Positions 35,598-43,399 of a DNA stretch of 64,000 nt are shown one piece after another. The translations under genes and the position numbers were made by a program. The stretch's first letter is position 1. Each line of letters starts with the position of its first letter. Under the pieces are notes generated by a model that did not search any database, was not told the origin of the DNA, and worked only from the letters and a program-made list of their open reading frames with translations. Where the stretch lies: the NCBI RefSeq assembly GCF_005869845.1, contig NZ_VAWF01000004.1:248001-312000 (forward strand), read 5' to 3'. This stretch comes from Fodinibius saliphilus (GTDB taxonomy: Bacteria; Bacteroidota; Rhodothermia; Balneolales; Balneolaceae).

Positions 35598-36275
35598 ATG
35601 TGCGGACGATATACGCTTATTGAAAGCGATGCAGAAATTGAAACGTGGTTTGATGCGACCATGGAAGAGGGAGAGCAGTACGGGCCAAACTATAACGTAG
35701 CCCCGACTCATAGCATGCCGGTGGTGGGGCAGAACCGAGAGGGCCAACGTACCATCCAGCATTTCCGCTGGGGACTGTTGCCGTTCTGGGCAAAGGAAAA
35801 GAAAATGAGCTACAGCATGATCAACGCCCGGGCGGAATCAGTCGACACCAAGAAATCTTACAAGCGTTCATTCGAAAAATACCGGTGCCTGATTCCAGCC
35901 AGCGGATTCTACGAATGGAAGGGCGAAAAAGGCAACAAAACGCCCTACTATATTCACCCGACCCATGAACCGATGTTTGCATTTGCGGGCATCTACAACG
36001 TGTGGGAATCTCCCGAAGGAGAGAACATACCGACCTATAGTATTATCACAACCGACGCAAATAAAAAAATGAAGGCTCTGCACGAACGTATGCCGGCTAT
36101 GCTCCTAAAGGAGGAGTGGACGGAATGGCTGAATCCTAATAACCATAACACCAAGGCCCTGAAAGACTTGCTTACTCCTTTTCCCGATGATGGAATCGAT
36201 TATTACCAAGTAAGTAAAGCTGTAAATAGCGTAAAGAATAATTCTGAAGAGCTAATAGAGCCGGCAAGTCGATAG
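35598..36275 (+). CDS. SRAP/YedK-family abasic-site protein
   Basis: The start is set by the family: Met must be directly followed by Cys, and MCGRYTLIE begins here behind a strong GGGAGGG site; the longer frame upstream cannot be right because Cys2 becomes the catalytic N-terminus. Other hallmarks are PNYNVAPTHSMPVV (about 33-46), INARAESV (about 76-83), CLIPASGFYEW (about 98-108) and LHERMPAML (about 160-168). The protein forms a stable crosslink with abasic sites in single-stranded DNA and is linked to the SOS response. It stands alone here. Confidence 0.93.
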   Translation: MCGRYTLIESDAEIETWFDATMEEGEQYGPNYNVAPTHSMPVVGQNREGQRTIQHFRWGLLPFWAKEKKMSYSMINARAESVDTKKSYKRSFEKYRCLIPASGFYEWKGEKGNKTPYYIHPTHEPMFAFAGIYNVWESPEGENIPTYSIITTDANKKMKALHERMPAMLLKEEWTEWLNPNNHNTKALKDLLTPFPDDGIDYYQVSKAVNSVKNNSEELIEPASR

Positions 36276-36323
36276 TAATAGAAACTTGGAAAGAAAATAT
36301 AGCTAACACCTTTTTTTATTTTT

Positions 36324-36390
36324 TGGCTGGATCGGAATTGAACCGATTTGCGGAGTTACCATAATCATGGTTCCATTTGCAGTATACCAT
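36324..36390 (-). tRNA. Degenerate tRNA 3'-end relic, possible attachment site
   Basis: On the minus strand a perfect T-arm is visible: ATCGG, loop TTCAATT, CCGAT, followed by acceptor-like CCAGCCA. Upstream there is no matching acceptor strand TGGCTGG at the right distance and the anticodon arm does not fold normally, so it is not a functional tRNA gene. tRNA 3' ends are common integration sites; the relic may be the scar of an integrated element. The surrounding 36276-36676 region holds no other feature. Confidence 0.4.
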
Positions 36391-36676
36391 TTTAGAGATA
36401 TAGGCGATCGAGAAATTACAAGTTAACATGAAGTTATAAATAACATTACCATTATACTTATAATGATCACTGTCTTTTGGTTGTGCTTTTAGACTATTTG
36501 GTAACTATTAGAAACAGTAAATCCTTCAAAAAGGAAAACCTCAGGCAAACAGTGCTCACTCAGCATGCTTATTTCCTTCTTTTATACTTCATGTTTCAAA
36601 GCTGTCAATAGTATTGAGCTCCCCCCCAATCAAAAGTAGAGAATCGGGCGCTATGTACACTTTCTCAATATATTCA

Positions 36677-37210
36677 CTAATTTTGAATGCTAATCTCGAG
36701 CGTAGCCTCAGCTGATTTGTTATTATAATTGGTACCTCCATAGGTAAGTTTTATAAAACCTCCCGAAAAGGTCATACCATTATCACAATAATTTTTGTTC
36801 TCAAAATTGTAGGTCTCAACATATTTAGACCATGCCTCACCATCATCATCTAATCCTAAATCACTTTCTCTTTCAATACCCATAGTTGGCCCATGTCGGG
36901 TTACTACAGTATCTGACTCACAACTAAAACTAGTGATAGGGCTGACAGTTTTTATCTTTTTTACTCCGCCCGAATCCTTAATAAATGCAAGTACTGAAAA
37001 AGGCTTGCCATAATCTACGGTTGCACTGGCATCCCCTGTTTTGTGAATTGGATTTGAATTTGAATGAAAGGCAATAGTCCACTCTATATTAGGACTTGAC
37101 TTGTCATTATAATCAGGTTGTGTTTTACAGGAACTGCAACCGGATAACATAATGGCTACCAATCCCACATAAATGTATCCTTTTATTTGTTTGCTTAGTC
37201 GTAGTAACAT
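36677..37210 (-). CDS. Hypothetical lipoprotein
   Basis: A signal peptide ends in a lipobox, IMLSGC, with Cys 25 as the likely lipidation site. The mature part of about 150 residues is beta-rich, with two internal cysteine pairs (SFSCES and KNYCDNG) and an Ig-like look (PFSVLAFIKDSGGVKKIKTVS). No known family is recognised. It would be anchored in the outer or inner membrane. It stands alone, with relic DNA downstream of its start. Confidence 0.6.
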   Translation of the reverse strand: MLLRLSKQIKGYIYVGLVAIMLSGCSSCKTQPDYNDKSSPNIEWTIAFHSNSNPIHKTGDASATVDYGKPFSVLAFIKDSGGVKKIKTVSPITSFSCESDTVVTRHGPTMGIERESDLGLDDDGEAWSKYVETYNFENKNYCDNGMTFSGGFIKLTYGGTNYNNKSAEATLEISIQN

Positions 37211-37267
37211 AACTTTCCTCTCTTGCTTGATGATTTGATTAATTATATGCGACTCAGTTACTTATAA

Positions 37268-37432
37268 TTAAAGGATAATTAAGAAAAGGGCAAATTGTGT
37301 GGTACGCTCACCCAACTCAATATTGCCACCACAGCTGTCCAAACCCCTCATTACAGCTTGGGCGAACAGCTCGTCTGTCTTGGCCTCCAACCTGCTGGTA
37401 TCAACTTCGGGATTAAACCTGAGGATTGACTC
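37268..37432 (-). pseudogene. 3' remnant of an unrecognised coding gene
   Basis: An open minus-strand frame without a start codon reads LRFNPEVDTSRLEAKTDELF, then AQAVMRGLDSCGGNIELGER and stops; upstream it is closed by TAG. The composition is protein-like and unlike the surrounding AT-rich spacer. I do not recognise the family. The rest of 37211-37589 holds nothing else. Confidence 0.35.
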
Positions 37433-37589
37433 CTAAAAATCAATGAGACCATAATGTTAGAATCAATGAATTATCCCTTCGAGAAAGTATAACATCAAAA
37501 CACCAGCTCATTTAACTGCTCGCGCCGCTCCTAAAATAACTATAGTACCTGGTTTTAGATATTATTCTCAACTTGTCCAACTTCACTCA

Positions 37590-38714
37590 TTATTCAAAAA
37601 GGTTTATGTATTGTTTAAATACGTAAAGTCTATTTCGTTCGGCTCCCGTTACCTCTGTTAAAATATCAACATCTTCCAAAGATCTAATAAGCTTATAGGC
37701 GGTAGGCATAGAAACATCAGCGGCCTTACTCACCCCTTCGGCAGTAATAATCGGTCGTTCATACAATTGGCGAATCACCTGTTGTGCTTTTCCAACTCTT
37801 TTGCCCATCTCCTGCAAGTCGTGATCTACTTGTTGTTGGAGCTGCATTATAGCGTCAAACGTTTTGATTCCACTTTTGGCCGTATCAATGACTCCTGCTA
37901 AAAAGAATTTTATCCACTGTATAATATCATCCTTTTCCCGAACCCGCATCAGGTTATCATAGTATGCCTGCCGGTGGCGCTCGAAAAAATCAGACAAGTA
38001 AAGAATCGGCTGTTTTAAAATACCTTGACTAACCAGATAAAGCGTAATCATGAGCCTCCCTACCCGACCGTTTCCATCAAGAAACGGATGGATGGTCTCA
38101 AACTGGTAATGAACAATGGCAATTTTAATCAGATCCGGCAGATAGATTTCCTCGTTATGCACGAAGTGCTCCAAATCACTCATCAGCTCCGGGATACTTT
38201 CATGAATAGGTGGAATAAAAAGGGCATCTTTAATTGTTGCTCCGCCGATCCAGTTCTGGCTCGTTCTGAATTGGCCCGGTTGTTTTTGCTCTCCCCGTAC
38301 CCCTTGCATAAGTACTTTATGCGTGTTTTTGATCAGGCGAGACGAAAACGGAAGCTCCTCCAATTCATTTATAGCTGCATCCATCGCCGCAATATAATTT
38401 TGTACCTCCTCCCAGTCGTCCCTCTTTTCAGGGGCAACACGTTCTTTGTCCAAAAGCGCTTCTTCTACTTTCGTTTGGGTGCCCTCAATCTTGCTGCTCT
38501 GTGTCGCCTCCTTAGCCACGTGCATGCTAATAAACAGATCAATATTGGGGATATATTCAGAATACATATCTAAGCGGCCCAGCTGGCGATCGGCCTGACT
38601 TAATAAATCCACAATTTCCATACTTTCAAGCTGCCACTGCCGATTAACAGCATTGGGCTGAAAACTCTGGTAATGATCTTGGTTTATATATGTACCTGCT
38701 TTGAAATTTTTCAT
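37590..38714 (-). CDS. Fic-domain AMP-transferase-like protein with C-terminal winged helix
   Basis: The catalytic Fic motif HPFLDGNGRVGR (about residues 207-218) is intact, so nucleotidyl transfer to a hydroxyl on target proteins is expected. An N-terminal helix carries SSKIEG (about 77-82), matching the inhibitory (S/T)xxxE(G/N) motif that blocks ATP binding. A winged-helix DNA-binding domain occupies about 315-374 (EGVSKAADVSMPTAYKLIRSL). Length 374 aa is typical for this Fic/wHTH class. Six TTAAATAAGG-like sites upstream are likely bound by its own winged helix, giving autoregulation. Confidence 0.88.
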   Translation of the reverse strand: MKNFKAGTYINQDHYQSFQPNAVNRQWQLESMEIVDLLSQADRQLGRLDMYSEYIPNIDLFISMHVAKEATQSSKIEGTQTKVEEALLDKERVAPEKRDDWEEVQNYIAAMDAAINELEELPFSSRLIKNTHKVLMQGVRGEQKQPGQFRTSQNWIGGATIKDALFIPPIHESIPELMSDLEHFVHNEEIYLPDLIKIAIVHYQFETIHPFLDGNGRVGRLMITLYLVSQGILKQPILYLSDFFERHRQAYYDNLMRVREKDDIIQWIKFFLAGVIDTAKSGIKTFDAIMQLQQQVDHDLQEMGKRVGKAQQVIRQLYERPIITAEGVSKAADVSMPTAYKLIRSLEDVDILTEVTGAERNRLYVFKQYINLFE

Positions 38715-38718
38715 TGGA

Positions 38719-38877
38719 CCTTAAATAAGGATTTCGCTATTTAACAAAATGATCTATTTCTTAAATAAGGAAGATGCTTATTTAAAACAAACCTACCTTC
38801 CTTAAATAGGGACATGTTTTAAGAAAGCTGTTAAAGATAAACTCACGATATTAAATAAGGCATAACCTAATTTAAGG
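38719..38877. promoter_or_regulatory. Array of TTAAATAAGG sites upstream of the Fic gene
   Basis: Six copies occur in 160 bp: CCTTAAATAAGG at 38719 (a palindrome, 4 bp from the start codon), TCTTAAATAAGG at 38759, CTTATTTAA at 38777 in inverse orientation, CCTTAAATAGGG at 38800, ATTAAATAAGG at 38850 and CCTAATTTAAGG at 38866. Such an array suggests cooperative binding by a repressor, most simply the Fic protein itself. Confidence 0.6.
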
Positions 38878-38975
38878 AAATACTAAAAATCTTAATTACA
38901 CTGGGGGGGCTTAATTAAATAAAGAGCAAAACATTAAATTAGAATGGTATTTGCCTACAAAATACCTTGTACGTA

Positions 38976-39040
38976 AAAAGCACTGTCATCCTGAGCCTGT
39001 CGAAGGATCTCTTGGTAACAACTCGCGTAGTATCTAAAGG
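38976..39040 (+). repeat. 65-bp direct repeat, copy 1, with palindromic partner
   Basis: It begins AAAAGCACTGTCATCCTGAG and ends CTAAAGG; the second copy is at 39645-39709. A related inverted arm (GAGATTCTTCGAG... CCTCAGAATAACGG) lies at about 39128-39172. This resembles dispersed extragenic palindromic repeats seen in this group of bacteria. A short frame through it (38967-39170) is an artefact of the repeat. Confidence 0.65.
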
Positions 39041-39267
39041 ATTAGCCCTGATCCATGAGCAAATCGCTTCCAGGAGATGGATTCGACTTCACTTCGTTTC
39101 GCTCACCATGACGGTCGTTGATGAGGAGATTCTTCGAGTCCATTCGCTGCGCTCATTCCCCTCAGAATAACGGACCTTGGTAAAGATGTTCGGCTTTACT
39201 CCCCCTAAACAGGCATTAATGTAATAAAACTGTAAGGACCACCCTCTGTAAACAATCTTACTATCTT

Positions 39268-39558
39268 ATGGAAAAGAAATATCACGTATATATAATGACT
39301 AACCCCCATCACACGGTACTTTATACCGGTATTACCAGCGATATTATCAAACGAGGCTGGCAACACCGGAAGAGAGAAGTGGAGGGATTTACAAAACGCT
39401 ACAATTGTACGAAGATGATTTATGTTGAGGAGTACGATCATCCCCAAGAAGCTATTGACCGGGAAAATCAAATTAAGGGCTGGACTCGTAAAAAGAAGGA
39501 GGCGCTTATTAAGCGGTTAAATCCGGAGTGGAAAGATTTATATGGGGAGTTTATTTGA
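39268..39558 (+). CDS. GIY-YIG nuclease-family protein
   Basis: A 96-residue stand-alone GIY-YIG domain of the UPF0213/YhbQ-like type: YHVYIMTNPHHTVLYTGITSD gives the two tyrosine-centred strands (residues 4-24), with Arg in KRGWQHR, and Glu in DRENQIKGW. Family members are small predicted endonucleases with unclear roles, widespread in Bacteroidota as multiple copies. The gene lies between two 65-bp direct repeats, which suggests it has moved or been duplicated as a cassette. Confidence 0.8.
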   Translation: MEKKYHVYIMTNPHHTVLYTGITSDIIKRGWQHRKREVEGFTKRYNCTKMIYVEEYDHPQEAIDRENQIKGWTRKKKEALIKRLNPEWKDLYGEFI

Positions 39559-40045
39559 TCTCTTTTAAAGCAACCCTTGCACAACAATAGCCTATCTTTA
39601 TGGAGATGGTTCGGCTGGCTCACCATGACATCAATACTAAACATAAAAGCACCGTCATCCTGAGCCTGCTGAAGGATCTCTTGGTAACAACTCGCGTAGT
39701 AGCTAAAGGGCTCCCCCCCGCACCAGGGAGCTTATTCGAGGAGAGGAAATCGACATGCTAAAAGAGACCGACGCTTCGGTAAATGTGGCTGAAAAAATTC
39801 ACAATAAAATATTGTGTGCTGACCACTTTTGATCTGTTAGGGATCATTTAACTGGCTTTCAGCCCAGCGAAAAAAACCGACAAATACTACCGATATGAGC
39901 GATCTTTGGTATATAGGGATGAAAACAATGCTGAAAACAAAACTATCAAAAAAATTATATCAAACTTTAAAAAAAACATGGAAAAACGCGAGCTCAGTGA
40001 ATATAATAGATTTTAAATATTTACTTCCACTACAACTGTACTTGC
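39559..40045. other. Repeat copy and relic DNA
   Basis: It contains the second 65-bp repeat (39645-39709). After it a short frame reads IRGEEIDMLKETDASVNVAE and stops, a likely coding relic of unknown family. A 62-codon frame at 39895 is not credible (Lys/Leu-rich with no support). Confidence 0.35.
39645..39709 (+). repeat. 65-bp direct repeat, copy 2
   Basis: It matches copy 1 at 38976-39040 closely, including GGATCTCTTGGTAACAACTC and CGCGTAGTA. The pair flanks the GIY-YIG gene. Confidence 0.65.
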
Positions 40046-40441
40046 CTATGAAATGGATAGCACTTCTTCCCATTCTTCTTTAAAAGGACCACTCTCTGTA
40101 GAAATATCAACAATTTCCCTGAGCTCTTTCCGGTAGTGATCTCGTATCGTTGAGATGGAAAGATTGGACAGGCCTCCTCCCTCTTCAACTAACGTACTGA
40201 CTGCTTCTTTAAGATTTTGGTAATGAAATTCAGCGTGTTCGCGCGCATCCCGGTGGACGATCTTCCCATTTCTCCGCTCCTGGTATTCTTTCGCCAAGAT
40301 ATCTTTCATAGAGTAATGATCCGGCCAGGGCGAAACTACTTGTGATTTGTGAAGCCTGACGGAGTTATCAGGCTCTATGTATATCTTCAATGTAACATCC
40401 CCGGGGCCGCGGACTTGCAAAATCAAATCTGATCTTTTCAT
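40046..40441 (-). CDS. Hypothetical protein, full-length copy of a duplicated gene
   Basis: A 131-residue protein of unknown family. The first 55 residues (MKRSDLILQVRGPGDVTLKI and the part containing SQVVSPWPDHYSMKDILAKE) are nearly identical to the truncated copy at 48082-48303. The second half is helical (AREHAEFHYQNLKEAVSTLV). The similarity continues into the upstream DNA (GACACCGT-TTGTCACC), so the event duplicated promoter and gene. The two copies bracket the secreted operon. Confidence 0.55.
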   Translation of the reverse strand: MKRSDLILQVRGPGDVTLKIYIEPDNSVRLHKSQVVSPWPDHYSMKDILAKEYQERRNGKIVHRDAREHAEFHYQNLKEAVSTLVEEGGGLSNLSISTIRDHYRKELREIVDISTESGPFKEEWEEVLSIS

Positions 40442-40812
40442 CTGTTAATAAATTTGTGGTTAACTGATGGTTATACACAAATGTATCGTCCTAGGGAGAC
40501 ACCGTGTTGTCACCCCACTTTAAGTAAAACCACCCCTCCTCATAGCCTCCAAAGGCCGATAATTGTTCCGTTTCAATCGCATGCCTATTCGATTTTTTTC
40601 TATGCCTATGTTTTGATTGGATTATGCGCATCAATCATTTGGTTGAATACTATGTTTTTGTGGAAACATGCGCATGTTTTCGCAAAGTATGCAAAACACT
40701 CTCTTGAACTGTGTTTATGGCTTCCTAATGCCTTTCGGAAGTCCATATATCCCCATATCTCTCAGGATAAGCCGTAAAATAAAAAGCAATATCAGATTAG
40801 CTTAAAAAATCT

Positions 40813-40839
40813 CGTCTTTTCGGTTCCTCATTCGTCTTT
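40813..40839 (+). promoter_or_regulatory. Tandem CGTCTT box before the nuclease pseudogene
   Basis: CTCGTCTTTT and ATTCGTCTTTAGG have first bases 20 bp apart. The leader that follows (ATAGAAATAAATCTGA) is close to the leader of the flavoprotein gene (GTAGAAATCAATCC), so promoter and leader were probably copied as a unit. Confidence 0.55.
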
Positions 40840-40865
40840 AGGATAGAAATAAATCTGAATAAAAC

Positions 40866-41277
40866 TATACACTGCAACAAGTCCTGAAGGACTCTACAAC
40901 GGGGGAGCAGCTACGCCCGGGGGCACTATATATCAGGGACGATATGGTCGGCCGGGATCGCTCCGAATACATCAGCGACACCTATCGAATTAACCACCTT
41001 TCTAATGTGGTCCCTCAAGACTATGATGGGTTTAATGGCGGTGCGAGGATATAACGTAACCAGAGCGATATATCCAAGAGACTATCCTAGAAGAGAGGGA
41101 AAAAGAGGTTTGGGTCATGGCCGGTCCAGTTCTGGGCCTCGGTGAGATCCAAGACTATTGGGTGAGCGTAGATATCATTAAAGCGATGACCGGGCTAGAT
41201 TTCTTTCGGATCTTGACGAAGCCGCCCAAGTCTCGCTAGAGGCAACCGATACCTGGGTAAACTGGAATAGGTTTTAA
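40866..41277 (+). pseudogene. Broken DNA/RNA non-specific endonuclease gene
   Basis: Pieces in different frames add up to a non-specific nuclease: INHLSNVVPQDYDGFNGGAR, then a stop, then VWVMAGPVLGLGE, then after a frameshift LDEAAQVSLEATDTWVNWNR and the final stop. FNGG and VW-MAGPVLG match the conserved blocks around the catalytic Asn and the following strand. The DRGH-type active-site motif is not preserved (GRDRSEY stands in its place). It has a CGTCTT box upstream. The rest of 40442-40812 holds no gene. Confidence 0.5.
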
Positions 41278-41300
41278 TTAATTGACATAAGAAGCTGTAC

Positions 41301-41978
41301 TCACTTTACAAGCATCATCTTTTTTTGCTCAACTATCCTCTGCTGATCTTTTCCTTCTGCTACCACGCGATAAAAATATAATCCACTGGCCATATTGCTG
41401 GCATTCCATTGCAAATCATGTTGACCAGCCTTTTGAACTTCATTAGCCAAGGTGGCCACCTTTCTGCCTAACACATTAAAAATAGTAACCTTAACTCTCA
41501 TTTGATCAGGTAATTGATATCTAATAGTAGTAGTTGGATTAAAGGGGTTGGGATAATTAGGCATCAACTTAAACTCTGAGGGGGCTATTGCTGTAAGCCT
41601 TATCTTCTTTGACCAAGAAAACCCTGATCCGTTTTCAGCTTTAATATGTACAATTGCTGAATCACCGGCCGAAACCTCCCCTATTATTCCAAATGTAAAT
41701 GTTACAGGCACTTCTTTCTCTTTTTCAATACTCTTTATTTGGTACTCTTCCTCTTGAGCCTTAAACCAGACCGGACCTTCCTCCACCGTCACTGAAAGAT
41801 TACTTAAGTCTCTTTCAGTACTATTAGCAAGGACCAGTTGTATTAGGTTACCCTCACTGCCTATAGGCACCTCATATACCTTTTTGTTTTCGACCTTACT
41901 TTTTTGACCAATTAGTGATAAGGGAACACAGCAAATAATAAATAATACAGCGATTTTTTTATAAACTTGTACAATCAT
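41301..41978 (-). CDS. Secreted protein with C-terminal sorting domain
   Basis: A signal peptide (KKIAVLFIICCVPLSLIGQ) is followed by a beta-sandwich region (residues about 30-135) and a C-terminal domain starting PNYPNPFNPTTTIRYQLP (about 137-154) and ending ASGLYFYRVVAEG...MMLVK. This tail is the FlgD-like/type IX-style sorting domain widespread in this phylum and marks export to the cell surface. It is the last gene of the four-gene unit, 11 bp after the preceding one, and may anchor the products or serve as a partner. Confidence 0.7.
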   Translation of the reverse strand: MIVQVYKKIAVLFIICCVPLSLIGQKSKVENKKVYEVPIGSEGNLIQLVLANSTERDLSNLSVTVEEGPVWFKAQEEEYQIKSIEKEKEVPVTFTFGIIGEVSAGDSAIVHIKAENGSGFSWSKKIRLTAIAPSEFKLMPNYPNPFNPTTTIRYQLPDQMRVKVTIFNVLGRKVATLANEVQKAGQHDLQWNASNMASGLYFYRVVAEGKDQQRIVEQKKMMLVK

Positions 41979-41989
41979 AACGACATCTC

Positions 41990-43399
41990 TTACTTGTTTT
42001 TACCCGGAGACTCTTTTGATAATTGATTCTTTAAATACTCTGCATTAAAGAAAAGCAACCCATACCCTTCACTTGTCAAATGCTTATCTTTTTGGGCTTT
42101 GACCTGATTTATATAAGCCGTAAGTACATTTCTTGCAGTTTTTTCTTTCCCCTTCTTCAAATGCCTTTTAACATTATCCAATTTCTTTTTCAGACTATTA
42201 CAGATCCCTTTTTGAGTGATCCACTTTAGATTACACGCTTGATCCTGATAAGTTATGAGTGAATCTATTACTGCATTTTCTTTAACAGAGCCTAAAAAGC
42301 TGTAAGATCCCAATGTAGTTCCAGAAACTGAATTATTTATAAGATCATTAGCATCATAAGATAAATCACCATTATTCCCTTTAACAAAATAGGTGGACGG
42401 ACGTGGCAGTCCAGTAGCCTCAAAACTAAATGAAGAATATGAATTCCCGACTTCTAAAAGAGCAGTTGGAAGTTTTGAAGCTTGCCATCCAACAATATGC
42501 ATAGTATTGAGCGATTTAAATTCCCAATTCTTAGGGCTTGATTTATTATTTGTATTTGAATACAAATTCTTCAAAGCAAACTCCTCAACATGTTGTACAC
42601 TTTCACTCTTATTTTTAACAGTATAATTAAAAATTAGCTCATCACTATCTGCTTTTTTCTTAATTATGGCATCAACTTCTACGTCAATACCATCACGAGG
42701 TAATTGATCTGGAAGTGAAATCCCCCAATCACCATATTTTTGACCATTCCAACTGTATAGTACAGGCTTTCCATCAAACCCCTTCCCCTTTATTTCCAAT
42801 ACCCCATCCGGCTCAATATCTATAAGTTCAGACGATTCCCGTCGCATCTTGATAATCGACTGACCATCGTCGTTCGTATTAGATATTAACTCAGCTCGAT
42901 TGCCATTCCACTCATAAATTAGCGAGCTCTCACTTTGTCCTTGCATTCCATGATAAAGTGCTACCCAAATCTCAACTATCCCATCTTTATTCAAGTCCAT
43001 GGCTCCCTTCAAATTTCCACCGGCAAAATTTGTTGAATTAATTAAGGAATTAGATAGCCATAAAATTTCTTCATTTTTGAAAATTCCAATTCGGTCTTCA
43101 ACCTCTTTATTACTTGAATTGAATCTATTGCTGACAAAGAACATATAACAATCTCTAAGAGTCCCGTAAGGATCTCTGATTGGTTTTTCAAAGACCCAAT
43201 ATTCTGAAGTTTTCGCACTGTCAAAATTAACAATACCAATAACCTTTAAATTTTTATTCAGATATTGATCTACTAATTGCTGAATAGTTTTATAATCCGC
43301 ATTTGTTACACCAGGTTCTTTCATCTGAGCACGACCAACTGAAACCAGTCCAAACACAACTATAGTCAAACATGATATGGCAAGTTTGAATGAGTTCAT
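41990..43399 (-). CDS. Secreted FIMAH-like protein, paralogue B
   Basis: A signal peptide (FKLAISCLTIVVFGLVSVGRAQ) leads into an integrin/VCBS-like beta region with Asp-rich calcium-like turns (DLNKDGIVEIWV near residue 138, DIEPDGVLEI near 192). The C-terminus (about 375-465) resembles a FIMAH domain: ACNLKWITQKGICNSLKKKL then HLTSEGYGLLFFNAEYLKNQ. It overlaps the upstream paralogue by 4 bp (ATGA), so the pair is translationally coupled. The two are clearly homologous along their length. Function is unknown; surface binding or enzyme presentation is possible. Confidence 0.6.
   Translation of the reverse strand: MNSFKLAISCLTIVVFGLVSVGRAQMKEPGVTNADYKTIQQLVDQYLNKNLKVIGIVNFDSAKTSEYWVFEKPIRDPYGTLRDCYMFFVSNRFNSSNKEVEDRIGIFKNEEILWLSNSLINSTNFAGGNLKGAMDLNKDGIVEIWVALYHGMQGQSESSLIYEWNGNRAELISNTNDDGQSIIKMRRESSELIDIEPDGVLEIKGKGFDGKPVLYSWNGQKYGDWGISLPDQLPRDGIDVEVDAIIKKKADSDELIFNYTVKNKSESVQHVEEFALKNLYSNTNNKSSPKNWEFKSLNTMHIVGWQASKLPTALLEVGNSYSSFSFEATGLPRPSTYFVKGNNGDLSYDANDLINNSVSGTTLGSYSFLGSVKENAVIDSLITYQDQACNLKWITQKGICNSLKKKLDNVKRHLKKGKEKTARNVLTAYINQVKAQKDKHLTSEGYGLLFFNAEYLKNQLSKESPGKNK

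Noticed and set aside
36324-36390. Functional tRNA gene on the minus strand
   Set aside because: The T-arm is perfect, but the 5' acceptor strand and a normal anticodon arm are missing, so only a relic is claimed.
38967-39170. 67-codon frame across the dispersed repeat
   Set aside because: The translation (TVVDEEILRVHSLRSF) is the typical product of a palindromic extragenic repeat and not of a gene.
40454-40777. 107-codon plus-strand frame after the duplicated gene
   Set aside because: The composition is biased to Cys, His and Trp, no start signal is present, and the DNA is partly the shared upstream sequence of the duplication.
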